DNA of 64,000 nt from Oscillospiraceae bacterium (lineage in GTDB: Bacteria > Bacillota > Clostridia > Oscillospirales > Oscillospiraceae). Numbering within the stretch: position 1 is the first letter of the stretch; the number at the start of each line of letters is the position of its first letter. The DNA is taken from positions 17,309 through 81,308 of the forward strand of contig JAFTUO010000035.1 of NCBI GenBank assembly GCA_017466215.1, read 5' to 3'. The position numbers and the translations under genes are program-made. Positions 16,532 through 25,221 of this stretch are shown one piece after another. The notes under the pieces are model-generated. The model was not told where the DNA came from. It saw nothing but the letters and a program-made list of their open reading frames with translations, and did no database searches.

Positions 16532-17656
16532 ATGGCAAATGTTAAATTAACTAATGTAAAAAAGATCTACGGTAAGGATACCGTAGCTGTCCAGGATTTT
16601 AACCTGGAGATTGCCGATATGGAATTTGTCGTTTTCGTTGGCCCGTCTGGCTGCGGTAAGTCCACCACTCTGCGTATGATCGCCGGTCTGGAGGACATTT
16701 CCGAGGGTACTGTGGAGATCGACGGTGTTGTAGTCAATGACCTGCAGCCTCGCGACCGTAATATTGCAATGGTCTTCCAGAACTATGCACTTTACCCCCA
16801 CCTGACGGTGTTTGAGAATATGGCATTCCCCCTGCGGCTGAAGAAGATGCCTCAGGACGAGGTCTATAAGCGCGTCGTGAACGCAGCCGAGATCCTGGGC
16901 ATTACCGAGTATCTGACCAGAAAGCCCCGTGCGCTTTCCGGCGGTCAGCGTCAGCGTGTGGCCATTGGCCGTGCTATGGTCCGTGACAGCAAGGTGTTCC
17001 TGATGGACGAACCCTTGTCCAATCTGGATGCCAAGCTGCGTAACCAGATGCGTGCTGAGATCATTCTGCTGCGCCAGAAGATCGACACTACCTTCATCTA
17101 CGTTACCCACGATCAGACCGAAGCTATGACTCTGGGCGATCGCATCGTCATTATGAAGGACGGCTTTATTCAGCAGGTCGGCACTCCCACGGAAGTGTTC
17201 GATATGCCTGTTAACCTGTTCGTAGCTGAGTTTATCGGCGCGCCCAAGATGAATGCCTTCAAGACCAATCTGGTTTATGAAGATGGCAAGTACTATGTTA
17301 CTCCCTACGGCGCAAAGATCGAGGTTACCGGCAAGAAGGCAGATATGCTCCGCGAGCGGAACATTACCTCCAGAGAGATCATTCTCGGTGTGCGGCCTGA
17401 GCACGTAAACCTGGCCGATAAGGCGGATGCCAGCGCAATTCCTTGCACCATTCGCGTCAACGAAATGATGGGCAGCGAGCTGCACCTGCACGTTGTGGAA
17501 GATAACGGCGACAAGCTGATCGTTCGTATTCCCACCGTTTCTCTGGAAGACGAGCAGCGCAAGGAAATGGTCTACGGAAGCACGATTTATATCACTTTCG
17601 AAGGCAAGGTTATGCACTTCTTTGATCCCGAAACTAACGAAAACCTGCTGACCTAA
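16532..17656 (+). CDS. Sugar ABC transporter ATPase, MsmX/UgpC type
   Basis: A 374-residue ATP-binding subunit. It has Walker A GPSGCGKST near residue 37, the signature LSGGQRQRVAIGRAM, Walker B VFLMDEPLSNLDAK and the H-loop YVTHDQTEAMTLGD. The C-terminal 130 residues form the MalK-like regulatory OB/TOBE region (ILGVRPEHVNL). In Firmicutes such an ATPase often serves several sugar transporters; its place at the end of this operon ties it first to MalF-MalG. A strong terminator follows. Confidence 0.93.
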   Translation: MANVKLTNVKKIYGKDTVAVQDFNLEIADMEFVVFVGPSGCGKSTTLRMIAGLEDISEGTVEIDGVVVNDLQPRDRNIAMVFQNYALYPHLTVFENMAFPLRLKKMPQDEVYKRVVNAAEILGITEYLTRKPRALSGGQRQRVAIGRAMVRDSKVFLMDEPLSNLDAKLRNQMRAEIILLRQKIDTTFIYVTHDQTEAMTLGDRIVIMKDGFIQQVGTPTEVFDMPVNLFVAEFIGAPKMNAFKTNLVYEDGKYYVTPYGAKIEVTGKKADMLRERNITSREIILGVRPEHVNLADKADASAIPCTIRVNEMMGSELHLHVVEDNGDKLIVRIPTVSLEDEQRKEMVYGSTIYITFEGKVMHFFDPETNENLLT

Positions 17657-17667
17657 TGAAAATTGAA

Positions 17668-17691
17668 AGCCCGGAGAGAAATCTCCGGGCT
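17668..17691. terminator. Terminator of the transporter operon (likely bidirectional)
   Basis: A perfect 10-bp stem (AGCCCGGAGA / TCTCCGGGCT) with a GAAA loop is followed by TCTTTTTT. It lies between the convergent ATPase gene and cotJC. Confidence 0.9.
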
Positions 17692-17697
17692 TCTTTT

Positions 17698-18294
17698 TTA
17701 CATATCGAATGCTGGATTCATCGCGTAGACATTTTTCTGATTCAGCTTTTCCCGCAGCTGCTGCAGGCTCTCGCCGAAGCGCTGGAAGTGGACAACTTCG
17801 CGCTGGCGCAGGAACTTGATGACGTCGTTCACATCGGGATCGTCGGAAAGCCGCAGAATGTTATCATAGGTAACTCTGGCCTTCTGCTCAGCAGCCAGGT
17901 CCTCGGTCAGATCAGCGATGGGGTCGCCCTTGACCTGCATACTTGCAGCACTGTACGGGAAGCCGGATGCGGCTGTGGGGAAGACACCTACTGTGTGATC
18001 AACAAAATAGGGCGCCAGGGGGCTGTTTTCGATGTCCTTCTCTTTGAGATTTCGGGTCAGCTGATGGATGATGGCACCGATCATCTCCAGGTGGCCCAAT
18101 TCTTCCACGCCTACGTCCGTCAGGAGGCCTTTTTGCTCGTCAAAGGGCATAGAATACCGCTGGGACAAATACCGCAGCGACGCGCCCAGCTCGCCGTCAG
18201 GGCCGCCGTACTGGCTGATGATAATGGACGCCAGTTTGGGATTGGGACGAGCGATCTTCACGGGGTATTGCAGTTTTTTGTTATAAAGAAACAT
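17698..18294 (-). CDS. cotJC: Spore coat protein CotJC (manganese catalase family)
   Basis: A 198-residue spore coat protein of the manganese catalase superfamily. The di-metal ligands expected for the family are present: an early Glu in GPDGELGASLRYL, the EExxH in DVGVEELGHLEM, Glu in EDLAAEQKARVTY and E..H in REVVHFQRF. Length fits CotJC (near 190). AAGGAGGG lies before the ATG, and the upstream cotJA-cotJB gene ends 3 nt before it, so they form one operon. In Bacillus the cotJ operon is expressed in the mother cell. Confidence 0.93.
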   Translation of the reverse strand: MFLYNKKLQYPVKIARPNPKLASIIISQYGGPDGELGASLRYLSQRYSMPFDEQKGLLTDVGVEELGHLEMIGAIIHQLTRNLKEKDIENSPLAPYFVDHTVGVFPTAASGFPYSAASMQVKGDPIADLTEDLAAEQKARVTYDNILRLSDDPDVNDVIKFLRQREVVHFQRFGESLQQLREKLNQKNVYAMNPAFDM

Positions 18295-18297
18295 AGC

Positions 18298-18747
18298 TTA
18301 GCCCTCCTTATTTGCTGCGTATTCCCAGGGCCACGGATCGTTAAGCCAGGTATACGTCTTATCATTGACGGGATTTACGTGTGTAAGGGGTCTGCACTCT
18401 TCGGAGAATTTTCTCATCATTTCGTGATACTTCTTTTGATAGGCGCGGTAGAGTGCCAATGCTTCGCTGTCGCAGGGATGGGTGTCCAGGTACAGTGCAA
18501 GTTCATTGACTGCAAAGCCGACGGCTTGCAGATCATTCTTGGGTGTGGGTGCTTTTTCCTTTGTGTTGACCATACCGTGAAACGGCAGGTCAAGACCGGG
18601 GTAGAGAGTACCTCTGATTAGTGCCTTTCGGGCCTCATAGCGCTGCGGATCGTCCGCCTGAAAGGGGACGTAGGGATTTGCCAGCGGTGCTTTTGCCGGC
18701 AAATAGCCCATTTTGCAGCTTGCTTGCTCAGATTTGCGATAGTCCAA
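18298..18747 (-). CDS. Fused CotJA-CotJB spore coat protein
   Basis: I place the start at a TTG (18747), which has GGAGG 7 nt upstream; longer versions starting at 18795 or 18843 lack a ribosome binding site. The 149-residue product has a CotJA-like first part (residues about 15-60: NPYVPFQ..., then ALIRGTLYPGLDLPF) and a CotJB-like second part (about 73-145: LQAVGFAVNELALYLDTHPC, ending LNDPWPWE). In Bacillus these are two separate proteins of about 80-90 residues, so this looks like a natural fusion with a shortened CotJA. cotJC follows immediately. The product should act in the inner spore coat with CotJC. Confidence 0.8.
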   Translation of the reverse strand: MDYRKSEQASCKMGYLPAKAPLANPYVPFQADDPQRYEARKALIRGTLYPGLDLPFHGMVNTKEKAPTPKNDLQAVGFAVNELALYLDTHPCDSEALALYRAYQKKYHEMMRKFSEECRPLTHVNPVNDKTYTWLNDPWPWEYAANKEG

Positions 18748-18865
18748 TGTGATTCCTCCAATCGGAATATATTCAGAACAGTCGTTCCAAAGCATACTAT
18801 GCCGAAATTCGCCGTTTCGTTCAAAAGGCGGCCTCCGGTGCATAGAATGCTGTGAGGTGTTGTCC

Positions 18866-19582
18866 GTGAAGAGGTATCATTGGGTCGGCTTTTTGCCGTT
18901 TTATCTATTGACAGTTATTATGTTTATTGGCATTGCGATGTGGGGAAGCACAGCGACGACCACCATCGCCCAAAATCGCCCAGTTGAGCGGGAGAATATC
19001 ATTGTTATCGACGCCGGACACGGCGGAATCGACGGCGGCGCAACCTCTTGCGGCGGCGTGCTGGAAAGCAAGCTGAATTTGGATATCGCGTTGCGATTGG
19101 AAGCTGTGATGCAGCTGCTGGGGTTCGATACTGTGATGATCCGCACAACGGATACATCCATATATACTGAAGGAAATACCATCGCCTCCCAAAAGGTGTC
19201 TGACCTGAAAGAGCGGGTGCGGATCGTCAACGAAACACCCAATGCGCTTCTTATCAGCATTCATCAGAATACCTTTCCTGACGGGCGTTATTCCGGCGCG
19301 CAGGTGTTCTACGGCGGCGCGGAAGAGAGCAGGGGATTGGCCCAGCTTTTGCAGACAAATTTCAATCAGACGCTGTGCAAAGGCAGCAACCGCAAGAGCA
19401 AAAAGGCTGATGGGGTATACTTGATGCAGAATATTGATTGCACCGGTGTTCTCTTGGAATGCGGCTTTATCTCCAACCCGGAGGAGGAAGCAAAGCTGCG
19501 AAGTGAGGAATATCAAATTAAGCTATGCTGTGTCATCGCATCTACCGTCAGCACATTTACCCAATCCCAAAACCGAGGTTGA
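18866..19582 (+). CDS. cwlD: Germination-type N-acetylmuramoyl-L-alanine amidase CwlD
   Basis: A 238-residue amidase_3 enzyme with one N-terminal membrane anchor (FLPFYLLTVIMFIGIAMW). Zinc ligands are His in VIDAGHGGIDGG, Glu in ESKLNLDIA and His in LLISIHQN; the catalytic Glu is in LLECGFISN. The size equals Bacillus CwlD (237), which starts muramic-lactam formation in spore cortex. GTG at 18866 is chosen: GAGGTG lies 7 nt upstream and the protein then starts with its basic residues and membrane segment. It is divergent from the cotJ genes. The valS promoter overlaps its stop codon. Confidence 0.9.
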   Translation: MKRYHWVGFLPFYLLTVIMFIGIAMWGSTATTTIAQNRPVERENIIVIDAGHGGIDGGATSCGGVLESKLNLDIALRLEAVMQLLGFDTVMIRTTDTSIYTEGNTIASQKVSDLKERVRIVNETPNALLISIHQNTFPDGRYSGAQVFYGGAEESRGLAQLLQTNFNQTLCKGSNRKSKKADGVYLMQNIDCTGVLLECGFISNPEEEAKLRSEEYQIKLCCVIASTVSTFTQSQNRG

Positions 19583-19607
19583 CAGAAAGGGAAAAATGTG
19601 TTATTTT
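19579..19607 (+). promoter_or_regulatory. valS promoter
   Basis: TTGACA (19579-19584) and TATTTT (19602-19607) with a 17-nt spacer. The -35 box overlaps the cwlD stop codon. Transcription from here would begin near 19614, giving the T-box leader. Confidence 0.8.
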
Positions 19608-19613
19608 ATCTTG

Positions 19614-19850
19614 GAAATACGGTGATGGGGAGTTTCCGCCCTTGATACTGCTCAGAGAGTTCCCGGTTGGTGCGAGGGAATGCAGTTGTGCGCGGATTGT
19701 CGCCCCGGAGTTTGCTTTCTGAAAGGTTAGTAGGAAAGTGCGGGTCAGCCCGTTACAGCTTTTGAGTGTCCGGAATTTCCGGAAATTCAGGTGGTACCGC
19801 GGAAATTCGTAACTTTTCGCCCTGAGTCGTTTGACTCGGGGCGTTTTTTG
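19614..19850 (+). promoter_or_regulatory. T-box riboswitch upstream of valS
   Basis: The leader holds the conserved T-box AGGTGGTACCGCGG at 19789-19802. A terminator follows: CGCCCTGAGTC pairs with GACTCGGGGCG around a GTTT loop (19818-19843), then TTTTTT. Upstream, CAGAGAG and GGTGCGAGGGAA fit stem I, and GTC at 19699-19701 is a plausible valine specifier codon, though I placed it by position without folding. Uncharged tRNA-Val would stabilise the antiterminator and allow valS transcription. Confidence 0.92.
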
Positions 19851-19870
19851 TTTGCAAAGGAGTGTTTATT

Positions 19871-22516
19871 ATGGCACGAGAACTGCCCAAGGTGTATGAT
19901 CCTCAGCAGGTTGAATCGAAAATCTACAAGATGTGGGAGGATAACGGTTACTTCCACGCACAAAAGGACAGCGGCAAGAAGCCATTTACTATCGTAATGC
20001 CGCCCCCCAATGTTACCGGTCAGCTGCATATGGGCCACGCAATGGACGCAACATTGCAGGATACTCTGATCCGTTTCAAGCGGATGCAGGGCTACAATGC
20101 ACTGTGGGTCCCCGGCACGGACCACGCCGGTATTGCCACCCAGATCAAGGTTGAGGAAGAACTGCGTACCAAGGAGGGCCTGAGCCGCCACGATCTGGGC
20201 CGTGAGAAGTTCCTGGAGCGTGTCTGGGACTGGAAGCATAAGTATGGCAACCGTATCGTCGAGCAGCAGAAGAAGCTGGGTGCGTCCTGCGACTGGGATC
20301 GTGCCAGATTTACGATGGACGAAGGCTGCTCCAAGGCTGTGCGCGAAGTGTTCGTTTCGCTTTATGAAAAGGGCCTCATTTATAAGGGCAGCCGCATCGT
20401 TAACTGGTGTCCCCACTGCGTTACCGCGCTGTCTGACGCTGAGGTCGAGTATGTGGACAAGCCCGGCAATCTGTGGCATCTGAAGTACCCCATTGTGGGC
20501 GAAGAGGGCCGCTATGTGGTGGTGGCTACCACCCGTCCCGAAACGATGCTGGGCGACTCCGGTGTTGCTGTTAATCCCAATGACGAGCGCTATCAGGACA
20601 TTATCGGCAAGAAGTGCTTGCTGCCGCTGATGGACCGGGAGATCCCCATCGTTGCAGACGATTATGTGGATCTGGAATTCGGCACGGGCTGTGTCAAGAT
20701 GACCCCTGCCCACGACCCCAATGACTTTGAGGTCGGCCTGCGCCACAACTTAGAGACCATCCGCGTTCTGGATGACAACGGCAAGATCAACGATCTGGGC
20801 GGCAAGTACTGCGGTATGGACCGCTATGATGCCAGAAAGGCCATCATTGCTGATCTGGATGCGCTGGGCCTGCTGGAAAAGATTGAGGAGCATCAGCATA
20901 ACGTTGGCACTTGCTACCGCTGCGGCAACGATGTTGAACCCATCGTTTCTGCCCAGTGGTTTGTGAAGATGGAGCCTCTGGCACGAGAAGCCATCCGCTG
21001 CGTCAAGGACGGCGAGACCAAGTTCGTTCCCGAGCGCTTTACCAAGAACTATATGAACTGGATGGAGAATCTCCACGACTGGTGCATCTCCCGTCAGCTG
21101 TGGTGGGGTCACCAGATTCCTGTTTGGTACTGCGCTGAGTGCGGCCATATGACCTGCACCCGGGAAGATCCCTGCGCCTGTGAAAAGTGCGGCAGCACCA
21201 ACATCGAGCGGGATCCCGACGTGCTGGACACCTGGTTCAGCTCTGCGCTGTGGCCCTTCTCCACGCTGGGTTGGCCGGAAAAGGCGGAAGATTTGGACTA
21301 TTTCTATCCCACCGATGTGCTGGTTACCGGCTATGATATCATCACATTCTGGGTCTCCCGTATGATCGTTTCCGGTATGGAGCATATGAATAAAGCGCCG
21401 TTCCACACCGTTCTGATCCACGGCCTGGTCCGGGATAACCAGGGCCGAAAGATGTCCAAGAGCCTGGGCAACGGCATTGATCCGCTGGAGATGATCGACA
21501 AGTACGGCTGCGACGCGCTGCGTATGAATATGGTTACCGGCAATTCCCCGGGAAATGATATGCGTTTCTACGTGGAGCGCTGCGAGGCGATGCGTAACTT
21601 CGCCAACAAGCTGTGGAACGCCAGCCGCTATGTTATGATGAACCTGGCTGACGATGCCAAGAATGAGCTGCCTGCCGCCGACAAGCTGGAGATCGCCGAC
21701 AAGTGGGTGCTGTCCAAGCTGAATGTGCTGATCGCTGAGGTTACCGAGAATCTGGAGAAGTACGAGCTTGGTGTTGCCATTTCCAAGATCTACGACTTTA
21801 TCTGGGACACCTACTGCGACTGGTATATCGAGCTGACCAAGGCAAGACTGTATTCTGAGGACGAGAGCCGTAAGCAGACTGCGATTGCGGTGCTGGTGTA
21901 TGTTCTGGATCAGGTGCTGCGGCTGCTGCATCCGTTTATGCCGTTCATCACCGAGGAGATCTGGCAGAGCCTGCCCTACGAGGGCGAGGCGCTGATCGTG
22001 GCAAGCTGGCCCACCTACAGCGAGAATCTGGCGTTTAAGGAAGAGGAAGCGCTGATGGAGTCTGTTATGAACGCCATCCGTGCCATCCGTAACCGCCGCA
22101 GCGAGATGAATGTTCCCCCCAGTAAGAAGGCTGCGCTGTTCGTTCTGACCTCCAAGCCCCAGATCTTTACTGAGGGCGAGGGCTTCATCCAGAGACTGGC
22201 TTATGCCGATCAGATGACGCTGCTGGAGAAAGAGCCTGAAAACCTGGACGGTATGGTCTGCTGCACCACCGCAGATGCCAAGCTGTATATCCCGATGGGA
22301 CAGCTGGTGGATGTGGCGAAGGAGTTGGAGCGCATCGCCAAGGAGCTGGAGGCTCAGAGAAAGTTCCTGGCCGGTCTGGAAGCCAAGCTTTCCAACGAGA
22401 ACTTTGTCTCCCGCGCCCCGGAAGCTGTTGTCAACGCCGAGCGGGAAAAGGCCAAGAAGACCAAGGATCTGATCGCCCAGCTGGAAGAAAGCGAAGCGGC
22501 AATGAAGAAGCTGTAA
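19871..22516 (+). CDS. valS: Valyl-tRNA synthetase
   Basis: An 881-residue class I synthetase that charges tRNA-Val in the cytoplasm. The HIGH motif is present as QLHMGHAM near residue 50, the editing domain lies around 190-350, KMSKS is in [11 protein letters not shown] near residue 530, and the C-terminus ends in the coiled coil typical of ValRS ([18 protein letters not shown] onward). The ATG at 19871 has AAAGGAG 8 nt upstream; an in-frame GTG at 19862 overlaps that site and is rejected. Controlled by the T-box leader, whose predicted specifier agrees with the product. Confidence 0.97.
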   Translation: MARELPKVYDPQQVESKIYKMWEDNGYFHAQKDSGKKPFTIVMPPPNVTGQLHMGHAMDATLQDTLIRFKRMQGYNALWVPGTDHAGIATQIKVEEELRTKEGLSRHDLGREKFLERVWDWKHKYGNRIVEQQKKLGASCDWDRARFTMDEGCSKAVREVFVSLYEKGLIYKGSRIVNWCPHCVTALSDAEVEYVDKPGNLWHLKYPIVGEEGRYVVVATTRPETMLGDSGVAVNPNDERYQDIIGKKCLLPLMDREIPIVADDYVDLEFGTGCVKMTPAHDPNDFEVGLRHNLETIRVLDDNGKINDLGGKYCGMDRYDARKAIIADLDALGLLEKIEEHQHNVGTCYRCGNDVEPIVSAQWFVKMEPLAREAIRCVKDGETKFVPERFTKNYMNWMENLHDWCISRQLWWGHQIPVWYCAECGHMTCTREDPCACEKCGSTNIERDPDVLDTWFSSALWPFSTLGWPEKAEDLDYFYPTDVLVTGYDIITFWVSRMIVSGMEHMNKAPFHTVLIHGLVRDNQGRKMSKSLGNGIDPLEMIDKYGCDALRMNMVTGNSPGNDMRFYVERCEAMRNFANKLWNASRYVMMNLADDAKNELPAADKLEIADKWVLSKLNVLIAEVTENLEKYELGVAISKIYDFIWDTYCDWYIELTKARLYSEDESRKQTAIAVLVYVLDQVLRLLHPFMPFITEEIWQSLPYEGEALIVASWPTYSENLAFKEEEALMESVMNAIRAIRNRRSEMNVPPSKKAALFVLTSKPQIFTEGEGFIQRLAYADQMTLLEKEPENLDGMVCCTTADAKLYIPMGQLVDVAKELERIAKELEAQRKFLAGLEAKLSNENFVSRAPEAVVNAEREKAKKTKDLIAQLEESEAAMKKL

Positions 22517-22530
22517 AAGGCAAAATATTA

Positions 22531-22555
22531 GGGACTGCTGAATTTCAGCAGTCCC
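22531..22555. terminator. Terminator after valS (bidirectional)
   Basis: A perfect 11-bp stem (GGGACTGCTGA / TCAGCAGTCCC) with a 3-nt loop, followed by a T run. It also fits as the end of the convergent gene that stops at 22576. Confidence 0.92.
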
Positions 22556-22575
22556 TTTTTTTATTTGATTCTATT

Positions 22576-23724
22576 TTAAGGCAACTGTTCGATATAGTCG
22601 CCCTCTATTGCCGGAACATAATAGGTTGAATAGATCTTGATGTTTTGGTCAGATTGCTCTGTAAGTTCTATATTGGGAATTTCTACATAAAAGCGGTAGC
22701 AGGGAATGAAATAGTCATCAAATACGGAATTTCGATATACAAGTTCCACTTTGCGGATATATTCCTTTCCGGGAAATGCATCGCCGCAATTGGTTGCATA
22801 TTGACCATCAAGCAACAAATTCTGCGCTTCGGATACGCTGATGACGGGACAATCTGCTACTTTATGGGATAAGTCTATTTGCTCAATGATGACGGTAGAC
22901 AATCCTTCATCGCTGCACCAGAATTTGATGAAGCGGAAGTTATAATTGGTGATTTCCTCTGTAAGGTTGTCACTGCCATTATAGAAATAGACTTGGTAGT
23001 TTGGCTCACCAAAGAAGTTGTAGTGACCCTCAATGCTGATCTGCGGATCGTCCATACAGAGCAGTTCACTATGTTCAAATTTCAAATACTCAGCGATGGC
23101 AAGTGCTTCGTCATAGGACATATTGTACGAGGGATTGTATTCTTGGGGCAGGGAAATTGCAGGCTCAAAATCAATTCTAGCGGACATTATTTGGTCGACC
23201 TTAATTTGTACCCCATCTGCTTCAATGATCACCATGGTCGGCCCTGTGCTATCCTCAGGGACGGGGTCTCCTCGATAATTTCTGTATTCCATAGTTGGAG
23301 ATTCGAGCCCAAGTCTTTCGGCAACATCCAATGCGAAAGCTTTTAGCTCAGCGATATCTGCGCCCCAGGCTTCGCCGGCTCCGTTGGATGAAAGCGGGTT
23401 GTCATAGATGGGAAGGGATACTAATTCAGCGGTATCGTACCATGGATTTGCGTTGGTGATCTGTGAGATGTCGTATGCGCTGTATCCTCCACCGCCGGCA
23501 CCACCGTGATTGTTCGTGTGGGTACCCGTCGGTTGCGTGGGATCCAGCTGGGGAATTTCCTGCCGTGGTAGATTGAAAAATACGGCAATCAGGATTGCAA
23601 TGCAGGCGGCAACAGCGCCCAGCTTCAGCCTAATGTTCACTGAACGCACCGGCGGTTTATCTGCAGCTTCTATATATTTGGGGTCGATAAGACCCATTTT
23701 TTCTAAAAATTCATAACCTCTCAT
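22576..23724 (-). CDS. Single-pass membrane protein coupled to ECF sigma factor (putative anti-sigma)
   Basis: A 382-residue protein not assigned to a family. A short cytoplasmic part (about residues 1-28) is followed by one membrane segment (LGAVAACIAILIAVFFNL, about 29-47), a proline/threonine/glycine linker (QPTGTHTNNHGGAGGGG) and a large extracellular domain. The start at 23724 has AAGGAGGG upstream, and its ATG overlaps the sigma gene stop as ATGA. Such coupling and topology are typical of membrane anti-sigma factors that hold an ECF sigma until an outside signal arrives. I see no zinc anti-sigma motif, so the role is inferred from context. The external domain is rich in Asp, Glu, Asn and Tyr. 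Confidence 0.65.
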   Translation of the reverse strand: MRGYEFLEKMGLIDPKYIEAADKPPVRSVNIRLKLGAVAACIAILIAVFFNLPRQEIPQLDPTQPTGTHTNNHGGAGGGGYSAYDISQITNANPWYDTAELVSLPIYDNPLSSNGAGEAWGADIAELKAFALDVAERLGLESPTMEYRNYRGDPVPEDSTGPTMVIIEADGVQIKVDQIMSARIDFEPAISLPQEYNPSYNMSYDEALAIAEYLKFEHSELLCMDDPQISIEGHYNFFGEPNYQVYFYNGSDNLTEEITNYNFRFIKFWCSDEGLSTVIIEQIDLSHKVADCPVISVSEAQNLLLDGQYATNCGDAFPGKEYIRKVELVYRNSVFDDYFIPCYRFYVEIPNIELTEQSDQNIKIYSTYYVPAIEGDYIEQLP

Positions 23725-24281
23725 AATGTGTAGCCCTCCTTGATCAGCTGCTGACGCAGCTTGTTGCGGCAGCGGAAGAGGAGGACCTTTACTTTGCTTT
23801 CCGATAAGGCAAAGCGCTTGCAAATTTCTTCTATGGAGTCTAAGTACCAGTACCGACGGATAAAGATATTCCGCTTTTCTGCATCCAGACGGCTGAGAAA
23901 ACTATTGATCGCATCCTTTAGCACAATGTCGTCCACACTGCATTCATAGTCATTGGGAGCAGGAATGCAAGCTTCCATTTCAGCGCTTAGCTCTACAATA
24001 TGGGCACTGCGCTTCAGCCGGTCACGATGGCGGCAGAAATTAAGCGATATGTGCCGGATGATCCGGGCTAGAAATGCGTATAGATAGTTCCTGGGCTCGT
24101 GGGGCGGAATGGAATTCCACGCCTGTATGTAGGTGTCATTTTCGCATTCTTCGGCGGTTGGATAGTCCGCAACGATCCGGTACGACAGTGTGCGAAGACG
24201 GCTGCCGTATTTATCGGCCGTATGACTTAGTGCTGATTCGTCACGCTGTAAATACAGATCAACGATACGACTGTCATCCAT
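23721..24281 (-). CDS. ECF-type RNA polymerase sigma factor
   Basis: A 186-residue sigma-70 family protein. Region 2 covers about residues 10-85 (YLYAFLARIIRHISLNFCRHR), and region 4 about 120-180 with a helix-turn-helix (DSIEEICKRFALSESKVKVLLFRCRNKLR). The ATG at 24281 is preferred because AAAGGAG lies 8 nt upstream; an extension to 24332 lacks one. It is first in a two-gene operon with the membrane protein and has a good promoter. It is divergent from spoIIAA. The target promoters are unknown. Confidence 0.9.
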   Translation of the reverse strand: MDDSRIVDLYLQRDESALSHTADKYGSRLRTLSYRIVADYPTAEECENDTYIQAWNSIPPHEPRNYLYAFLARIIRHISLNFCRHRDRLKRSAHIVELSAEMEACIPAPNDYECSVDDIVLKDAINSFLSRLDAEKRNIFIRRYWYLDSIEEICKRFALSESKVKVLLFRCRNKLRQQLIKEGYTL

Positions 24282-24366
24282 AGCTGCTTCTCCTTTCTGT
24301 GCAAAATGGAAGGCCTTCACCTCAATAAGCACCGTTTATAGCGCCGGGGTTACACATTACAAGAAA

Positions 24367-24395
24367 ATTATAGCAAAAATTCATTACCCTTTCAA
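24367..24395 (-). promoter_or_regulatory. Promoter of the ECF sigma operon
   Basis: Read on the minus strand: TTGAAA (24395-24390), a 17-nt spacer, then a perfect TATAAT (24372-24367). This fits the housekeeping sigma-A, about 85 bp before the sigma gene start, which suggests the operon is not only self-driven. Confidence 0.75.
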
Positions 24396-24475
24396 TTATG
24401 ACAGCAAATTCATTTTCCCCTGATTATACTTGTGATTGAAAGCATAAATTATGAAATTCAGCAGGAGGTATACAA

Positions 24476-24793
24476 ATGCAATTTACCAGTTTTCTGGAAA
24501 ACGGTCATCTCACCGTGGCGCTGACCGGTGAGATCGACCATCACTGTGCCAAAAATTATATCCAGTCCATCGCCGGCAAGATCGAAGCCTATACGCCGGA
24601 TGTATGTATTCTGGATTTTCAGGATGTGACTTTTGTGGATTCTTCCGGGATCGCCGTGGTGATCAATGCGCTGCGCAGTATGTCCCAGATCGAGGGCAAG
24701 CTGGTATTGACCGGGATCTGCGCCCAGCCAATGCGCGTCTTCCGGGCATCCGGAATTGATAAATTAGTGGAAATTAAGGAGGCAGTAAGATGA
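24476..24793 (+). CDS. spoIIAA: Anti-sigma-F factor antagonist SpoIIAA
   Basis: A 105-residue STAS protein. The phosphorylatable serine lies in VDSSGIAV (residues 56-57), as in SpoIIAA. Unphosphorylated, it binds SpoIIAB and frees sigma-F in the forespore. CAGGAGG precedes the ATG. Its stop overlaps the next start (ATGA). It is the first gene of a complete three-gene spoIIA operon. I could not find a clear sigma-H promoter upstream. Confidence 0.95.
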   Translation: MQFTSFLENGHLTVALTGEIDHHCAKNYIQSIAGKIEAYTPDVCILDFQDVTFVDSSGIAVVINALRSMSQIEGKLVLTGICAQPMRVFRASGIDKLVEIKEAVR

Positions 24794-25221
24794 AATTCAA
24801 CAACTTTATGATCTTGGAATTCCCAAGCAAATCCAGCAACGAGGCGTTCGCACGGTCTGCCGTTGCCTGCTTTGCCGCACAGATGGACCCGACGCTGGAG
24901 GAGCTGGGGGACATCCGCACAGCGGTTTCTGAGGCTGTAACCAACTGCATCGTCCACGCTTATCCCAATGAACTCGGCATTATTACGGTGCGCTGCCGGA
25001 TATTGAAGGACAATATTCTGGATATCGTGGTCAAGGACAAGGGCGTCGGAATTGCCGATATCGAGCAGGCGAAGCGGCCTATGTTCACCACCGGCGGCTC
25101 AGACCGCAGCGGAATGGGCTTTACCATTATGGAAAGCTTTATGACCTCCTTTGAGCTGAGCTCTGAGCCGGGGAAGGGAACGACGGTACATATGCGCCGT
25201 AGACTTCAGCGAAGAAAATGA
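24790..25221 (+). CDS. spoIIAB: Anti-sigma-F factor SpoIIAB
   Basis: A 143-residue GHKL-family ATPase and kinase that binds sigma-F and phosphorylates SpoIIAA. The N-box is AVSEAVTNCIVHAYP, the G1 box DKGVGI and the G2 region RSGMGFTIMESFM. Length matches Bacillus SpoIIAB (146). It overlaps spoIIAA by 4 bp and sigF by 4 bp, so the three proteins should be made in matched amounts. Confidence 0.95.
   Translation: MKFNNFMILEFPSKSSNEAFARSAVACFAAQMDPTLEELGDIRTAVSEAVTNCIVHAYPNELGIITVRCRILKDNILDIVVKDKGVGIADIEQAKRPMFTTGGSDRSGMGFTIMESFMTSFELSSEPGKGTTVHMRRRLQRRK

Noticed and set aside
18792-18802. The palindrome GCATACTATGC between cotJ and cwlD, resembling a sigma-E -10 box on both strands.
   Set aside because: The nearest -35-like ATATT is about 19 nt away instead of 13-15, so support is too weak.
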